64,000 nt of DNA from Rhodococcus marinonascens NBRC 14363. Its GTDB lineage: Bacteria > Actinomycetota > Actinomycetes > Mycobacteriales > Mycobacteriaceae. The stretch lies in the NCBI RefSeq assembly GCF_001894885.1, contig NZ_BCXB01000009.1, positions 62,001 to 126,000 on the forward strand. Reading direction: 5' to 3'. A model generated the notes under the pieces. That model did not search any database. It was not told where the DNA came from and worked only from the letters and a program-made list of their open reading frames with translations. The position numbers and the translations under genes are program-made. Positions 24,620-31,997 of the stretch are shown here, piece by piece (the first letter of the stretch is position 1; each line of letters starts with the position of its first letter).

Positions 24620-25796
24620 GCAACGGTTCTGTCGAGTAAATCGGCCACGATGGTGTGCTGACGGCCGCGTGTCATGTACTTGTCCTGGGTCATCGACACG
24701 TGCCGGTGCCCCAGATGGTCGGCACCCACGCGGGCGGATAGACCCTCGTCGTCAATCAGTGTGGCTACCGTCCTCCGGAACGTGTGAGTCTTCGTGTCGG
24801 CAACTCCCAGGGCGTCGCGCACCTTGCGCCACTGCTTCCCGAAGTTGTTCGGATCTCGCAGAGTGCCGGCCGCCGACGGGAATATCACGCCGAGAGTTCC
24901 ATACTGCGGTTCAGTCGCGCGCTTCTGGAGCGCTTCCAACGCGAAGCGCGGCAAGGGGATTGTTCGCAGTCCGGCCGCAGTCTTCGCAGCTTCGACGCGC
25001 ACCAGGCCGCCACCCTTTACGCGAACGATCTTCCCAGTGACGGACACCGTTCCGTCGTCCTCGTCCTCGTCAACGTCCACCCATCGCAGCGCCAGCAGTT
25101 CAGACCGCCGGAGTCCTGTCGCGATCAAGATCGTGACAGGGTCGACGAGATCGTTCGCGCGGCAATGCTCCGACTTCCCCAGGCTGACGAGTAGGTCCCG
25201 CACTTCGGTCGACGTGAGCGCCTTCGCGCCCGCTGGCGGCGTCTTCGCCTTGATCGGCGATACGTCGCGGACTGGGTTCGAGTCCAGGACGCCGACGAGT
25301 ACACTCAAACCGAGAGCGCCGCGAAGGATCGTCTTCGCTTGCCGCGCCATCACAGGGCCGTGCACCTTGCTCATCGCACGCAGGGCCGCGTCGATCCGTC
25401 CAGGCGATGCCTCAGTACCCTCACGCCGCCGATCTTCGCCTCGAGCTTCCCGGCTGCAAATCGGTATGTGTCCATCGTGGCCGTCGATCTGCCCTCCTCC
25501 TCAATGCGCAGTAGGTACGCACGGCAGAGCGCAGAGAGCGTCGTCTCGGCTGTGACTTCATCCTCGGAAGGGGTACGCCTGGCGTCGAGCGCGTCGAGCA
25601 ACTCTTGTTCGGCCAACTTGCCGTGCTGGTCTCGTCGGCCGGCCGGGGAGCGTCGCTCGACGATCCGCGCCACACCGTCGTCATCTCGGAACCTGCACCG
25701 AGCCAGCCATACGTCGGCGCCAAGGTCTACACGGGTGACCTTGCCGTGCTGGCCGATACGCAGCGGAGGTCTACCTGGCATCGTCGTCCTGGTCAC
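24604..25796 (-). pseudogene. int: tyrosine recombinase of element 2, frameshifted
   Basis: The N-terminal half (from ATG 25796; RPPLRIGQHGKVTRVDLG, FRDDDGVARIVERRS) and the catalytic half (to 24604; ATGLRRSELLALRW, THTFRRTVATLIDDEG, DHLGHRHVSMTQDKY with Tyr) are in different frames. They join sensibly if one base is restored near 25413, where VRV should run into EASPGRIDAALRAMSKVHG. All catalytic residues R-H-R-H-Y are present. A sequencing error would produce the same picture. The protein is related to the element 1 integrase, which targets another tRNA. Confidence 0.85.
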
Positions 25797-25908
25797 TAGC
25801 CAGAAGGCCGTAATCCGGCGCGGCCGCCCTGTGGATCTCGGGTGGGAGATTCAGTGTTCCGCCCAGATTTCGGATTGTCTCGGCTATTTCTTCGAGACGC
25901 GGCGCCAT
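25771..25908 (-). CDS. 45-aa protein overlapping the integrase start
   Basis: A short frame from ATG 25908 with CAGGAA upstream; it reads APRLEEIAETIRNLGGTLN and then LPPEIHRAAAPDYGLLASD. Its stop lies 26 bases inside the integrase frame, suggesting coupled translation. The first half is a plausible amphipathic helix. Function unknown. Confidence 0.42.
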   Translation of the reverse strand: MAPRLEEIAETIRNLGGTLNLPPEIHRAAAPDYGLLASDQDDDAR

Positions 25909-25924
25909 TTCCTGAAGGGCCGCG

Positions 25925-26110
25925 GTGAGAGACCGCTACGGCGACGAAGCCGACAACGACGCAGTTGCGGAGATGAACTCCGCACCTCCCCACGACCCGA
26001 GATGCAAGAGCGGCTGGCTCGGCTACGACCTAGACGACCGTTTGATCCCGTGCCTACGGTGTCGACCACACCTGATCCGCTCCGATCGCGGGGCGGGTGC
26101 GTACCGATGA
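25925..26110 (+). CDS. 61-aa zinc-knuckle protein
   Basis: From GTG 25925 a small acidic protein whose C-terminal half, DPRCKSGWLGYDLDDRLIPC followed by LRCRPH, resembles the knuckle CDCDNGWLDADAPCPACRP of the element 1 gene at 23225, so both probably derive from one family of accessory zinc-binding proteins. Its stop overlaps the WhiB-like ATG. It is divergent from the integrase operon, with only 16 bases between the starts. Confidence 0.5.
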   Translation: MRDRYGDEADNDAVAEMNSAPPHDPRCKSGWLGYDLDDRLIPCLRCRPHLIRSDRGAGAYR

Positions 26111-26358
26111 CAGGTCACCGCAACGCCAGACGAGAACCTGGCACCGTCGCGATGCTGGCCGCGATCCTCGAACACCGGCCGCACCTGCCGAACGCAGCCT
26201 GCCGAGGACAGTTCGCACTCTTCGACCACGTACTGCACCCCGAGGGCCGCAACAACAACACTCCCGCACAGATCGCAGCCGAACGACTCTGCCGGCACTG
26301 CCCACACACCAACGCTTGCCCCGACACCCTCGCCCGACCACAGGAGAAGACCGCGTGA
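26107..26358 (+). CDS. WhiB-like protein
   Basis: An 83-aa protein with four Cys in the WhiB arrangement (C32, C62, C65, C71: PNAACRG then RLCRHCPHTNACP), expected to hold a 4Fe-4S cluster. Chromosomal WhiB proteins also carry a G-V/I-W-G-G turn and a basic tail that bind sigma factor and DNA; neither is visible, so this is a reduced form like those carried by actinophages and islands. It probably modulates host or element transcription. ATG 26107 overlaps the previous stop and the next gene starts with GTG within its stop. Confidence 0.75.
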   Translation: MTGHRNARREPGTVAMLAAILEHRPHLPNAACRGQFALFDHVLHPEGRNNNTPAQIAAERLCRHCPHTNACPDTLARPQEKTA

Positions 26359-26738
26359 ACGAGATCCCGAACCCGCTGCCCGAGAACGCGATGATCGTCG
26401 ACGACCACGGCGCCCCGCTGGCCGTGGTGAACATCGACCAGATGCAGGCGGATTCGATCGCCCTCGCCTACGACATGGCCCGCAACTGCGGAGACGTGGA
26501 CGCCCTCGACCAAGTGTCGGCGAAGTGGCTCAACAAGATCGGCCCCGAGGGCTTCGGCTACGTCGCAGCCGGGGCGCTGCGCACGATGACCCACCACATC
26601 CTCGACCCCACACTGCAAACCGTCGACGAACTCGCACCCGCACTCAACTACCGGCAGATCCTCCACGACGCCTACCGCAACGCCACCAGCGACGACCCAG
26701 GCCACCTGTTCGGGTGTGACGGGAGGTCGGGGCGGTGA
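26355..26738 (+). CDS. hypothetical protein of element 2
   Basis: A 127-aa protein from GTG 26355 (GTGA overlap with the WhiB-like gene). It reads MIVDDHGAPLAVVNIDQMQA and helical stretches such as LAYDMARNCGDVDALDQV, then ALRTMTHHILDPTLQTVDEL. No membrane segment or known motif. Similar proteins accompany WhiB-like genes on actinobacterial elements in my recollection, role unknown. Confidence 0.58.
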   Translation: MNEIPNPLPENAMIVDDHGAPLAVVNIDQMQADSIALAYDMARNCGDVDALDQVSAKWLNKIGPEGFGYVAAGALRTMTHHILDPTLQTVDELAPALNYRQILHDAYRNATSDDPGHLFGCDGRSGR

Positions 26739-27169
26739 CCGGTCCCGCTCGTACCGACGGCAACGGGTGCGCACCGCTCCCTCCGCCCGTTCAGATCCTC
26801 GGGTCCGCGGTACTGATCCAAGGCGGCGCCGTCGGTGCCGTGCGGTACGCCGTCGCCGTGACCCAACGCGCCCGAGCACGTAACGGTCTTGCCTCGTCCG
26901 GGGTCCTTGCTCACCTGCTGGCCGCACTCGACACCGCCCACGTGTCCGATGCTGGACAATCGGACGCCGAAACGGTTGCGGTGAAGCAGGATTCGGTACA
27001 CGCAATCATTGATCCGATCGGGGCCGAGGAGGTGGCAGGGATGCACGGATGCTCAGCTCGGCAGGCCCGACGACTTGCCCCCGACTTGGACGGACGCATC
27101 AGCGGTGGCCGGTGGGTGTTCGACCGGCGCACCGTCACCGAATACGCGCAGAACAGGAACGCCTCATGA
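26735..27169 (+). CDS. hypothetical protein with C-terminal HTH-like segment
   Basis: A 144-aa protein from GTG 26735 (overlap with the preceding stop). The C-terminal 45 residues, EVAGMHGCSARQARRLAPDL then GGRWVFDRRTVTEYAQNR, have the shape of a MerR/excisionase-type winged helix. The first half is Ala/Val-rich without a clear membrane segment. It may be the excision or regulatory DNA-binding protein of the element; this is inference. Confidence 0.55.
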   Translation: MTGPARTDGNGCAPLPPPVQILGSAVLIQGGAVGAVRYAVAVTQRARARNGLASSGVLAHLLAALDTAHVSDAGQSDAETVAVKQDSVHAIIDPIGAEEVAGMHGCSARQARRLAPDLDGRISGGRWVFDRRTVTEYAQNRNAS

Positions 27170-27339
27170 TGCCCAATCGACGCGAGGTCGCCGACTACCT
27201 CGCGGCCCTGACCGACGAGGAATTTCGGGCGCTGACCACCAGCGCCCGCGGTTCCACACCCCCGAAGGCCCTACGTCAGAAGCCCTTCCAACTGGCCGGC
27301 CTTTCCCACCACCCCGACCGACAGGAGACACACCCGTGA
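27166..27339 (+). CDS. 57-aa hypothetical protein
   Basis: From ATG 27166 (ATGA overlap with the gene before). The N-terminal half NRREVADYLAALTDEEFRAL is a helix pair common at the start of small actinophage proteins; the rest is basic and Pro-rich. The stop overlaps the GTG of the following gene. Confidence 0.5.
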   Translation: MMPNRREVADYLAALTDEEFRALTTSARGSTPPKALRQKPFQLAGLSHHPDRQETHP

Positions 27340-28052
27340 CGACCACCATCGAAGAACTCGACCAGGCCGCCGACGATCTGCAAGCGAAGGCCGACCGCGC
27401 ACGCACCAACGCCCAGAAGGCTGTCCAGGCTGCACGGGACGCCGAGGCCGAGGCCGAGCGCCGCCGCACCGAGGCCGTGCACGCATTCGAAACCCGACGG
27501 CAGTCCGACTACCGGAAGGAATTCGGTGGTCGGATCGCCGCCACGCGGGAGAAGTTCGCCGACGCTGTCCGCAACGATGGAGACGTGTTCGGCGCTTGGG
27601 CGCAGTATCGGCGCACACGGGTGACCGTTGCGGCCGAGTTCCAGGCATTCGCCAGACATCATGCCGAGATTCACGATGCGAAGATCGACACCATCCACGC
27701 CTGTGTCTGCGACCTCAACGTTCGTTCCTCCCAGCTGACCTGTACACCGAAGTCGGAGCGAGGACCCCGGTGGAGGGCGGAGGTGGCCGGATGGAACGCC
27801 GACACCGCCGCGCACCTCGGCACCGATCGTGCACCCGATGACGCGCCGCAGACCATCTACCTTCCCGATGATTTGCCCACAAGGAAGCTCGGCAGGTTGT
27901 CAGGACTTGGTGGTCCTGATCCCGACGCCGATTCGGACTTTCTGACAGCGTTCAACCGGATCGTGCGGGACCTAGAAGCGGAGGCGGTGGCCGAGCACCG
28001 GGCCCAGCGTGCCCGCGACCTCGACGCCCACCTGGGTAACGCAGCGGCGTGA
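27336..28052 (+). CDS. coiled-coil hypothetical protein
   Basis: A 238-aa protein from GTG 27336. Residues 3-60 form a long heptad-type helix (ELDQAADDLQAKADRARTNA, QAARDAEAEAERRRTEAV). The remainder is mixed, with RWRAEVAGWNADTAAHLGTD and a C-terminal Asp-rich stretch. No enzymatic motif or membrane segment. It occupies the middle of the overlapping series and its stop overlaps the next GTG. Confidence 0.55.
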   Translation: MTTTIEELDQAADDLQAKADRARTNAQKAVQAARDAEAEAERRRTEAVHAFETRRQSDYRKEFGGRIAATREKFADAVRNDGDVFGAWAQYRRTRVTVAAEFQAFARHHAEIHDAKIDTIHACVCDLNVRSSQLTCTPKSERGPRWRAEVAGWNADTAAHLGTDRAPDDAPQTIYLPDDLPTRKLGRLSGLGGPDPDADSDFLTAFNRIVRDLEAEAVAEHRAQRARDLDAHLGNAAA

Positions 28053-28213
28053 CCACGGTGCGGGGGTGCCGGTGGTGCGGAACATACGACACCGACCGGT
28101 ACGGGCCGCCGTGGCGTCGCGGCTGCGGAGGCGAGGAACACGAGCGGTGTCACGAGAACAACTGCGTTCCCCGCCAGGCGCAGATCCGCGTCGTTGGCAT
28201 CGGCACGACTTGA
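28049..28213 (+). CDS. 54-aa Cys-rich protein
   Basis: From GTG 28049, overlapping the previous stop. It has GCRWCGTYDTDRYGPPWRRG then CGGEEHERCHENNC, six Cys and two His in a short span that could form a small zinc-binding fold. Function unknown. Confidence 0.45.
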   Translation: MTTVRGCRWCGTYDTDRYGPPWRRGCGGEEHERCHENNCVPRQAQIRVVGIGTT

Positions 28214-28389
28214 CCCAGACCTGCCGCGGCGCCTGTCACCCCCAACCCGACAGGCGCCGCGGCAACCCCGACCGAGCACCAGCGAGAAGGGGGCCACACC
28301 CCCTCCCCCCACCCCCTTCGCCTACGGAGGGCATAGGGCCTGCCGGTGGGTGCATTGCAACCAAAATTCGAGGAAAGGACGTGTCGATC

Positions 28390-28768
28390 ATGAGACGACC
28401 GAGGACCGCTGCCGGTAAACGCCTCGTCGACGGGCAGGCCGAGATCCTCTGGCGCGCAGGCGAAGAAGTCGGACAGCAGCTGGTGTGGACCGAGTCGGAA
28501 GAGGCCATTCTCGAGCGTGCCGGCGTGCCGGCGTGCCGGCGAGTCGGTGGACCGTGCCGAATCCGTGCGAAAACTGCTGCAAAACGAGATGCGCACCGAC
28601 CAACCGAACCCCGGAATCGTAGTCAAGCTCTCCGCCGAGATCCGTGCACTCGACCGGCTCGCGGTCGACCTGATCGCCCGACTCAACCCCAAAAGTGAGG
28701 GTGCCCCGAAATCGTCCCGGCACCAACGGGCCGCACAATCACGCTGGGCAGACCAGGGCGGCGCGTGA
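28390..28768 (+). pseudogene. small helical protein gene put out of frame by an 8-bp repeat
   Basis: The N-terminal frame (RRPRTAAGKRLVDGQAEILW, WTESEEAILERAG) and the C-terminal frame (ESVDRAESVRKLLQNEMRTD, VVKLSAEIRALDRLAVDLIA, SSRHQRAAQSRW) are separated by three copies of GCGTGCCG. With one copy, or four, the two halves are in frame; with one the product is 120 aa. The architecture recalls small phage DNA-packaging or DNA-binding proteins, but I do not assign a function. AGGAAAGG precedes ATG 28390. The stop overlaps the next ATG. Confidence 0.68.
28515..28538 (+). repeat. GCGTGCCG x3
   Basis: Three exact 8-bp units inside the coding sequence at 28390-28768. The two extra units account for the +1 frame change. 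Confidence 0.85.
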
Positions 28769-29031
28769 TGGCGAGAATCACCCAACCATCAACACTGCAG
28801 GTGCGGAACTTCACGACGGCCGAGCTGGCCCGTATCCGCGAGTTGACCGCCGCGCCGCTGCCCCCGGCACACCGGCCCGGCATGACCGCCCGGCAGATCG
28901 AGGACGAACTCGACGCGATCCATGCCGCGGCCGGCGGAGCACGCACCTTCAAGATCTGGACGTGCGGTAGCGCCGAACACGACCCCGACGCCGCGTTCGC
29001 CGAAGAGATCGGCCCACCTCGAACGGGGTAG
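28768..29031 (+). CDS. hypothetical protein of element 2
   Basis: An 87-aa protein from ATG 28768. It contains FTTAELARIRELTAAPLPPA and GMTARQIEDELDAIHAAAGG, two helical segments, then a short CGSAEHDPDAAF stretch. No recognised family. It shares one base with the stop of the preceding gene and ends the overlapping series. Confidence 0.5.
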   Translation: MARITQPSTLQVRNFTTAELARIRELTAAPLPPAHRPGMTARQIEDELDAIHAAAGGARTFKIWTCGSAEHDPDAAFAEEIGPPRTG

Positions 29032-29448
29032 ACCACAAACTCCACGTGATCGGTCACCCGCCGATGTTGTCGACGAGGCGTCTACCTCACCCCGTACTGT
29101 TCCGGCGCAATTAGCTCCACACAGCGCCCCGGTCGCCAGCAGGCCGGGGCGCGCCTGTATTCCCGATGCAACCCCGCCTGCTAGCCGCCGACGCACCCTC
29201 AGGGAAGCGGCCGCCGTGAGCCCGACACATTGGTAACAACGCGCATCAGCTCCGGTCGGTCAACTCCACAGGTCCGAGTGTCCGATCATGCCTAGTGCGG
29301 CCTCGTGTGGCCGTGAGGGTTCTGACGGATTCTGCGTCGAGATCAGAATTCGGTTGCTAGCCTCCGATGGGCTGATGGTCGGATCCGACCACCGGTTGTG
29401 CGACTGCAAGGTTGATCCGTTTTGTTCCTCTGAGAGCAGGAGAAAAAT
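29032..29448. other. intergenic stretch before the beta-propeller gene
   Basis: No gene seen. It contains the hairpin at 29125-29153 and, near its end, an AT-richer 100 bases with CAGGAGAAAA just before the GTG of the next gene, so the propeller gene probably has its own promoter here. Confidence 0.5.
29125..29153 (+). terminator. hairpin terminator of the element 2 operon
   Basis: GCGCCCCGG (29125-29133) pairs perfectly with CCGGGGCGC (29145-29153) about 90 bases after the last gene of the series. Confidence 0.65.
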
Positions 29449-30531
29449 GTGAATCACCCCACTGATTTTCGCGGGTATCCCACGGTCAGGGGACGCAGCC
29501 GACGTCTGGTACTTGGGTTGACCGCTACTTTCGCAATGGTGCTGGGTATGGCCGGTATGGGGGCGGCGGCCGCGGCAGCGGACACCGTCATCGCTACCAT
29601 CCCCGTCGGGGCCACCCCGGCCGGGGTGGCGATCACCCCGGACGGGCACGCCTACGTCACCAACAGAAGTGACGGTACGGTGTCGGTGATCGACACCGGC
29701 ACCAACATGGTGGTCGATACCGTCAACGTCGGGAACGGCCCGAACGCGGTGGCGGTCACCCCGGACGGGACCCACGTCTACGTCACCAACAATGCCGGCG
29801 GCGGTTCGGTGTCGGTGATCGACACCGGCACCAACATGGTGGTCGATACCGTCGCCGTCGGGAGTTTCCCTCGCGGGGTGGCGATCACCCCGGACGGGCA
29901 CGCCTACGTCACCAACGGTGGCGGCGGTTCGGTGTCGGTGATCGACACCGCCACCAACATGGTGGTCGATACCGTCGCCGTCGGGAACGGCCCTCGCGGG
30001 GTGGCGGTCACCCCGGACGGATCCCATGCCTACGTCGCCAACGGTGGTGACGGTTCGGTGTCGGTGATCGACACCGCCACCAACATGGTGGTCGATACCG
30101 TCGCCGTCGGGAACGACCCTCGCGGGGTGGCGGTCACCCCGGACGGGCACGCCTACGTCGCCAACAATGCCGACGGTACGGTGTCGGTGATCGACACCGG
30201 CACCAACATGGTGGTCGATACCGTCACCGTCGGGAGCAACCCGGAGGGGGTGGCGGTCACCCCGGACGGATCCCGCGCCTACGTCGCCAACAATGCCGAC
30301 GGTACGGTGTCGGTGATCGACACCGCCACCAACACGGTGGTCGATACCGTCACCGTCGGGAGCAACCCGGAGGGGGTGGCGATCACCCCGGACGGGTCCC
30401 GCGCCTACGTCGCCAACTTCGGCGACGATTCGGTGTCGGTGATCGCCATCGGCAAGTGCGCCGGCTCGCTGTGCCTCGATTTCGGTTCGTTGACCGGCAG
30501 CGGCTCGGGCGTAGGCAGCGCGTTCAGCTGA
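29449..30531 (+). CDS. exported YVTN-repeat beta-propeller protein
   Basis: A 360-aa protein with a Sec signal (RSRRLVLGLTATFAMVLGMA, cleavage near AAAAAADT) and seven consecutive 40-45-residue repeats of the form VVDTVxVGxxPxGVAVTPDG, AYVxNxxDGTVSVIDTxTN. Seven such blades close a complete beta-propeller of the YncE/surface-antigen type; the family includes binding proteins without enzyme activity. The last 25 residues (LCLDFGSLTGSGSGVGSAFS) leave the repeat pattern and end without an anchor. CAGGAG precedes GTG 29449. It is the only exported gene in element 2 and likely cargo. Confidence 0.88.
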   Translation: MNHPTDFRGYPTVRGRSRRLVLGLTATFAMVLGMAGMGAAAAAADTVIATIPVGATPAGVAITPDGHAYVTNRSDGTVSVIDTGTNMVVDTVNVGNGPNAVAVTPDGTHVYVTNNAGGGSVSVIDTGTNMVVDTVAVGSFPRGVAITPDGHAYVTNGGGGSVSVIDTATNMVVDTVAVGNGPRGVAVTPDGSHAYVANGGDGSVSVIDTATNMVVDTVAVGNDPRGVAVTPDGHAYVANNADGTVSVIDTGTNMVVDTVTVGSNPEGVAVTPDGSRAYVANNADGTVSVIDTATNTVVDTVTVGSNPEGVAITPDGSRAYVANFGDDSVSVIAIGKCAGSLCLDFGSLTGSGSGVGSAFS

Positions 30532-30568
30532 CACCCGCACCGTAGAGACGAATGATGCTGTAGCCGAA

Positions 30569-30605
30569 TGACGCCGCCACCCCGACCGTGAGGGTGGCGG
30601 CGTCA
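30569..30605 (+). terminator. terminator after the beta-propeller gene
   Basis: A perfect 14-bp stem (TGACGCCGCCACCC with its complement) and a 9-base loop, 38 bases after the stop. Confidence 0.8.
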
Positions 30606-31141
30606 TCCGGTTCGTTGACATGACCCGGCGGCGGTCCGCGGTGAACTGTGGCGGACTACCGGGTCGATCGTTTACGAGGCGCGGACGCCGCACGTCGGTC
30701 CTCGGCACACTGAGTGAGCGGTGGTGACCCCCAGGGGGCCTCTCAATCACGGGAATCCCCACACCACGGACCACTCCTTCGGCGCGCTGGTTCTCTCCCC
30801 TGGCATCGAGGGGGTTCCCGCGCGCGGATATAGGGGTGCTCGGTCGAATCACACCCCGGAATTGTCCGATTTTGGCCGAAAAAGGGTGCTCACATTGGGG
30901 CCACCCTCGAGCCCGGTACAGGCCACCGCCGACAGGAACAGTGGCGAGGACGTGGCGAGGCTTTTTGTCGCTACCGTCAAAAAGCCGGGAGGCCCTGGCG
31001 GTTTCCTTCCGGGAACTCTCAAACCGAGCAGGCCGGCTACTTTGCAGGGGCAACCCGCGAAAGCTCAGGGCACATCATCTTGCCGACGTCGACAACATTA
31101 TCGAGTCGCCGATCGGCCAGCGTGGGAGCCTTATCTATCGC

Positions 31142-31157
31142 TTATTCATCGTTTATG
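31142..31157 (+). repeat. 16-bp subterminal repeat, right
   Basis: TTATTCATCGTTTATG, identical to 24604-24619 and 117 bases inside attR. Confidence 0.55.
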
Positions 31158-31273
31158 AGTAGGAATCACTGGGAAATATCGCAAACTGATCGGACACCAA
31201 CGTGACCGGAATAGATTGCACTGCAAGGGATAATGGGAAGAATCCAGATTCGGTCGGACACTCAAACCTAGAC

Positions 31274-31309
31274 TCCATTGGTCGCGGGTTCGAGCCCCGC
31301 CCGCCCCAC
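31274..31309 (+). repeat. attR of element 2
   Basis: Identical over 36 bases to the 3' part of tRNA-Met. Without a 5' half it is not a tRNA gene. The chromosome resumes after it. Confidence 0.94.
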
Positions 31310-31359
31310 AATATGTCGACGCTCGCCGGTCGCCGCAATGTCGCGTCTGTAGCCCTACG

Positions 31360-31887
31360 ATGACCGCCATGACGATTACTCCCGATACCAAAAACTGGAC
31401 CTGGGTCCTCGAGCGCGCCTGCCCCGACTGCGGATTCGACTCGACGGCAACCCGGTACGAAGATATTTCGGTGATGGTCCGTGCGAATGCCGAAGCGTGG
31501 TCACCCGTTCTCAACCGATCGGATGTCGCCGTCAGACCTGACGGGCAGACGTGGTCGGCCCTCGAGTATGCCGCGCACGTTCGGGACGTGTTCCATATCT
31601 TCGACGTCCGACTGCGCCTGATGCTGGACGAGTCGGATCCGGTGTTTCCGAACTGGGATCAGGATGAGGCCGCGGTGACCGAGCGCTACAACGATCAGGA
31701 TCCGGACGCGGTGGGCGCCGGACTGCTGGTGGCTGCCGGATCGGTGGCGGACGCTTTCGAAGCTGTCGCTCCGGATTTGCGCGGGCGGACCGGGCGTCGC
31801 GGTGACGGTGCGTCGTTCACGGTGGAGTCGCTGGCCAAGTATTTCGTCCACGATCCGGTCCATCACCTCCACGACGTGTCGGGGTAA
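31360..31887 (+). CDS. DinB-like four-helix protein
   Basis: A 175-aa protein of the DinB/maleylpyruvate-isomerase fold. Visible features are the N-terminal CPDCGFDS, the WSALEYAAHVRDVFHIFDVR helix with the first His, and the C-terminal HDPVHHLHDVSG with clustered His, the expected metal site. Actinobacterial members often act with mycothiol, but the substrate cannot be told here. Such genes are sometimes mislabelled methyltransferase. ATG 31360 is used; ATG 31369 is possible. It is the first chromosomal gene after element 2. Confidence 0.72.
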   Translation: MTAMTITPDTKNWTWVLERACPDCGFDSTATRYEDISVMVRANAEAWSPVLNRSDVAVRPDGQTWSALEYAAHVRDVFHIFDVRLRLMLDESDPVFPNWDQDEAAVTERYNDQDPDAVGAGLLVAAGSVADAFEAVAPDLRGRTGRRGDGASFTVESLAKYFVHDPVHHLHDVSG

Positions 31888-31997
31888 CAGTTTCGGATTC
31901 CCCGAGACGATTCGGTAGAACGTGTTCCAATTCGGCCGGTTTGTGTCTATCGTCACTGCATCAGGCGCGCAGACACAAACGAAGGGTTGGGAGTCAC

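Larger units (their letters stand above)
30532..31273. other. right end of element 2, no gene seen
   Basis: About 740 bp without a supportable gene between the propeller gene and attR. It holds the terminator at 30569-30605, an 8-bp stem GGCTTTTT/AAAAAGCC at 30959-30986, and the subterminal repeat at 31142-31157. Confidence 0.5.
24525..31309. mobile_element. integrated element 2 in tRNA-Met
   Basis: A 6.8-kb segment bounded by a 36-bp perfect direct repeat (24525-24560 and 31274-31309), the left copy being part of tRNA-Met. A tyrosine recombinase gene lies just inside pointing to the tRNA. The remaining genes run the other way in a compact overlapping series, ending with an exported beta-propeller gene. 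There are no replication, transfer or capsid genes I can recognise, so it is a small satellite-like or decayed element. Its integrase is frameshifted. Confidence 0.9.

Noticed and set aside
28390-28768. Assignment as phage terminase small subunit
   Set aside because: Size and the SRHQRAAQSRW end are reminiscent, but no specific motif supports it and no large subunit is present.
29260-31053. 597-codon minus-strand frame opposite the beta-propeller gene
   Set aside because: The repeats in its translation (HHVGAGVDHRHRT type) are only the reverse image of the propeller blades.
31263-31309. Second tRNA-Met gene
   Set aside because: Only the 3' half is present; the 5' acceptor, D-arm and anticodon are missing, so it is attR.
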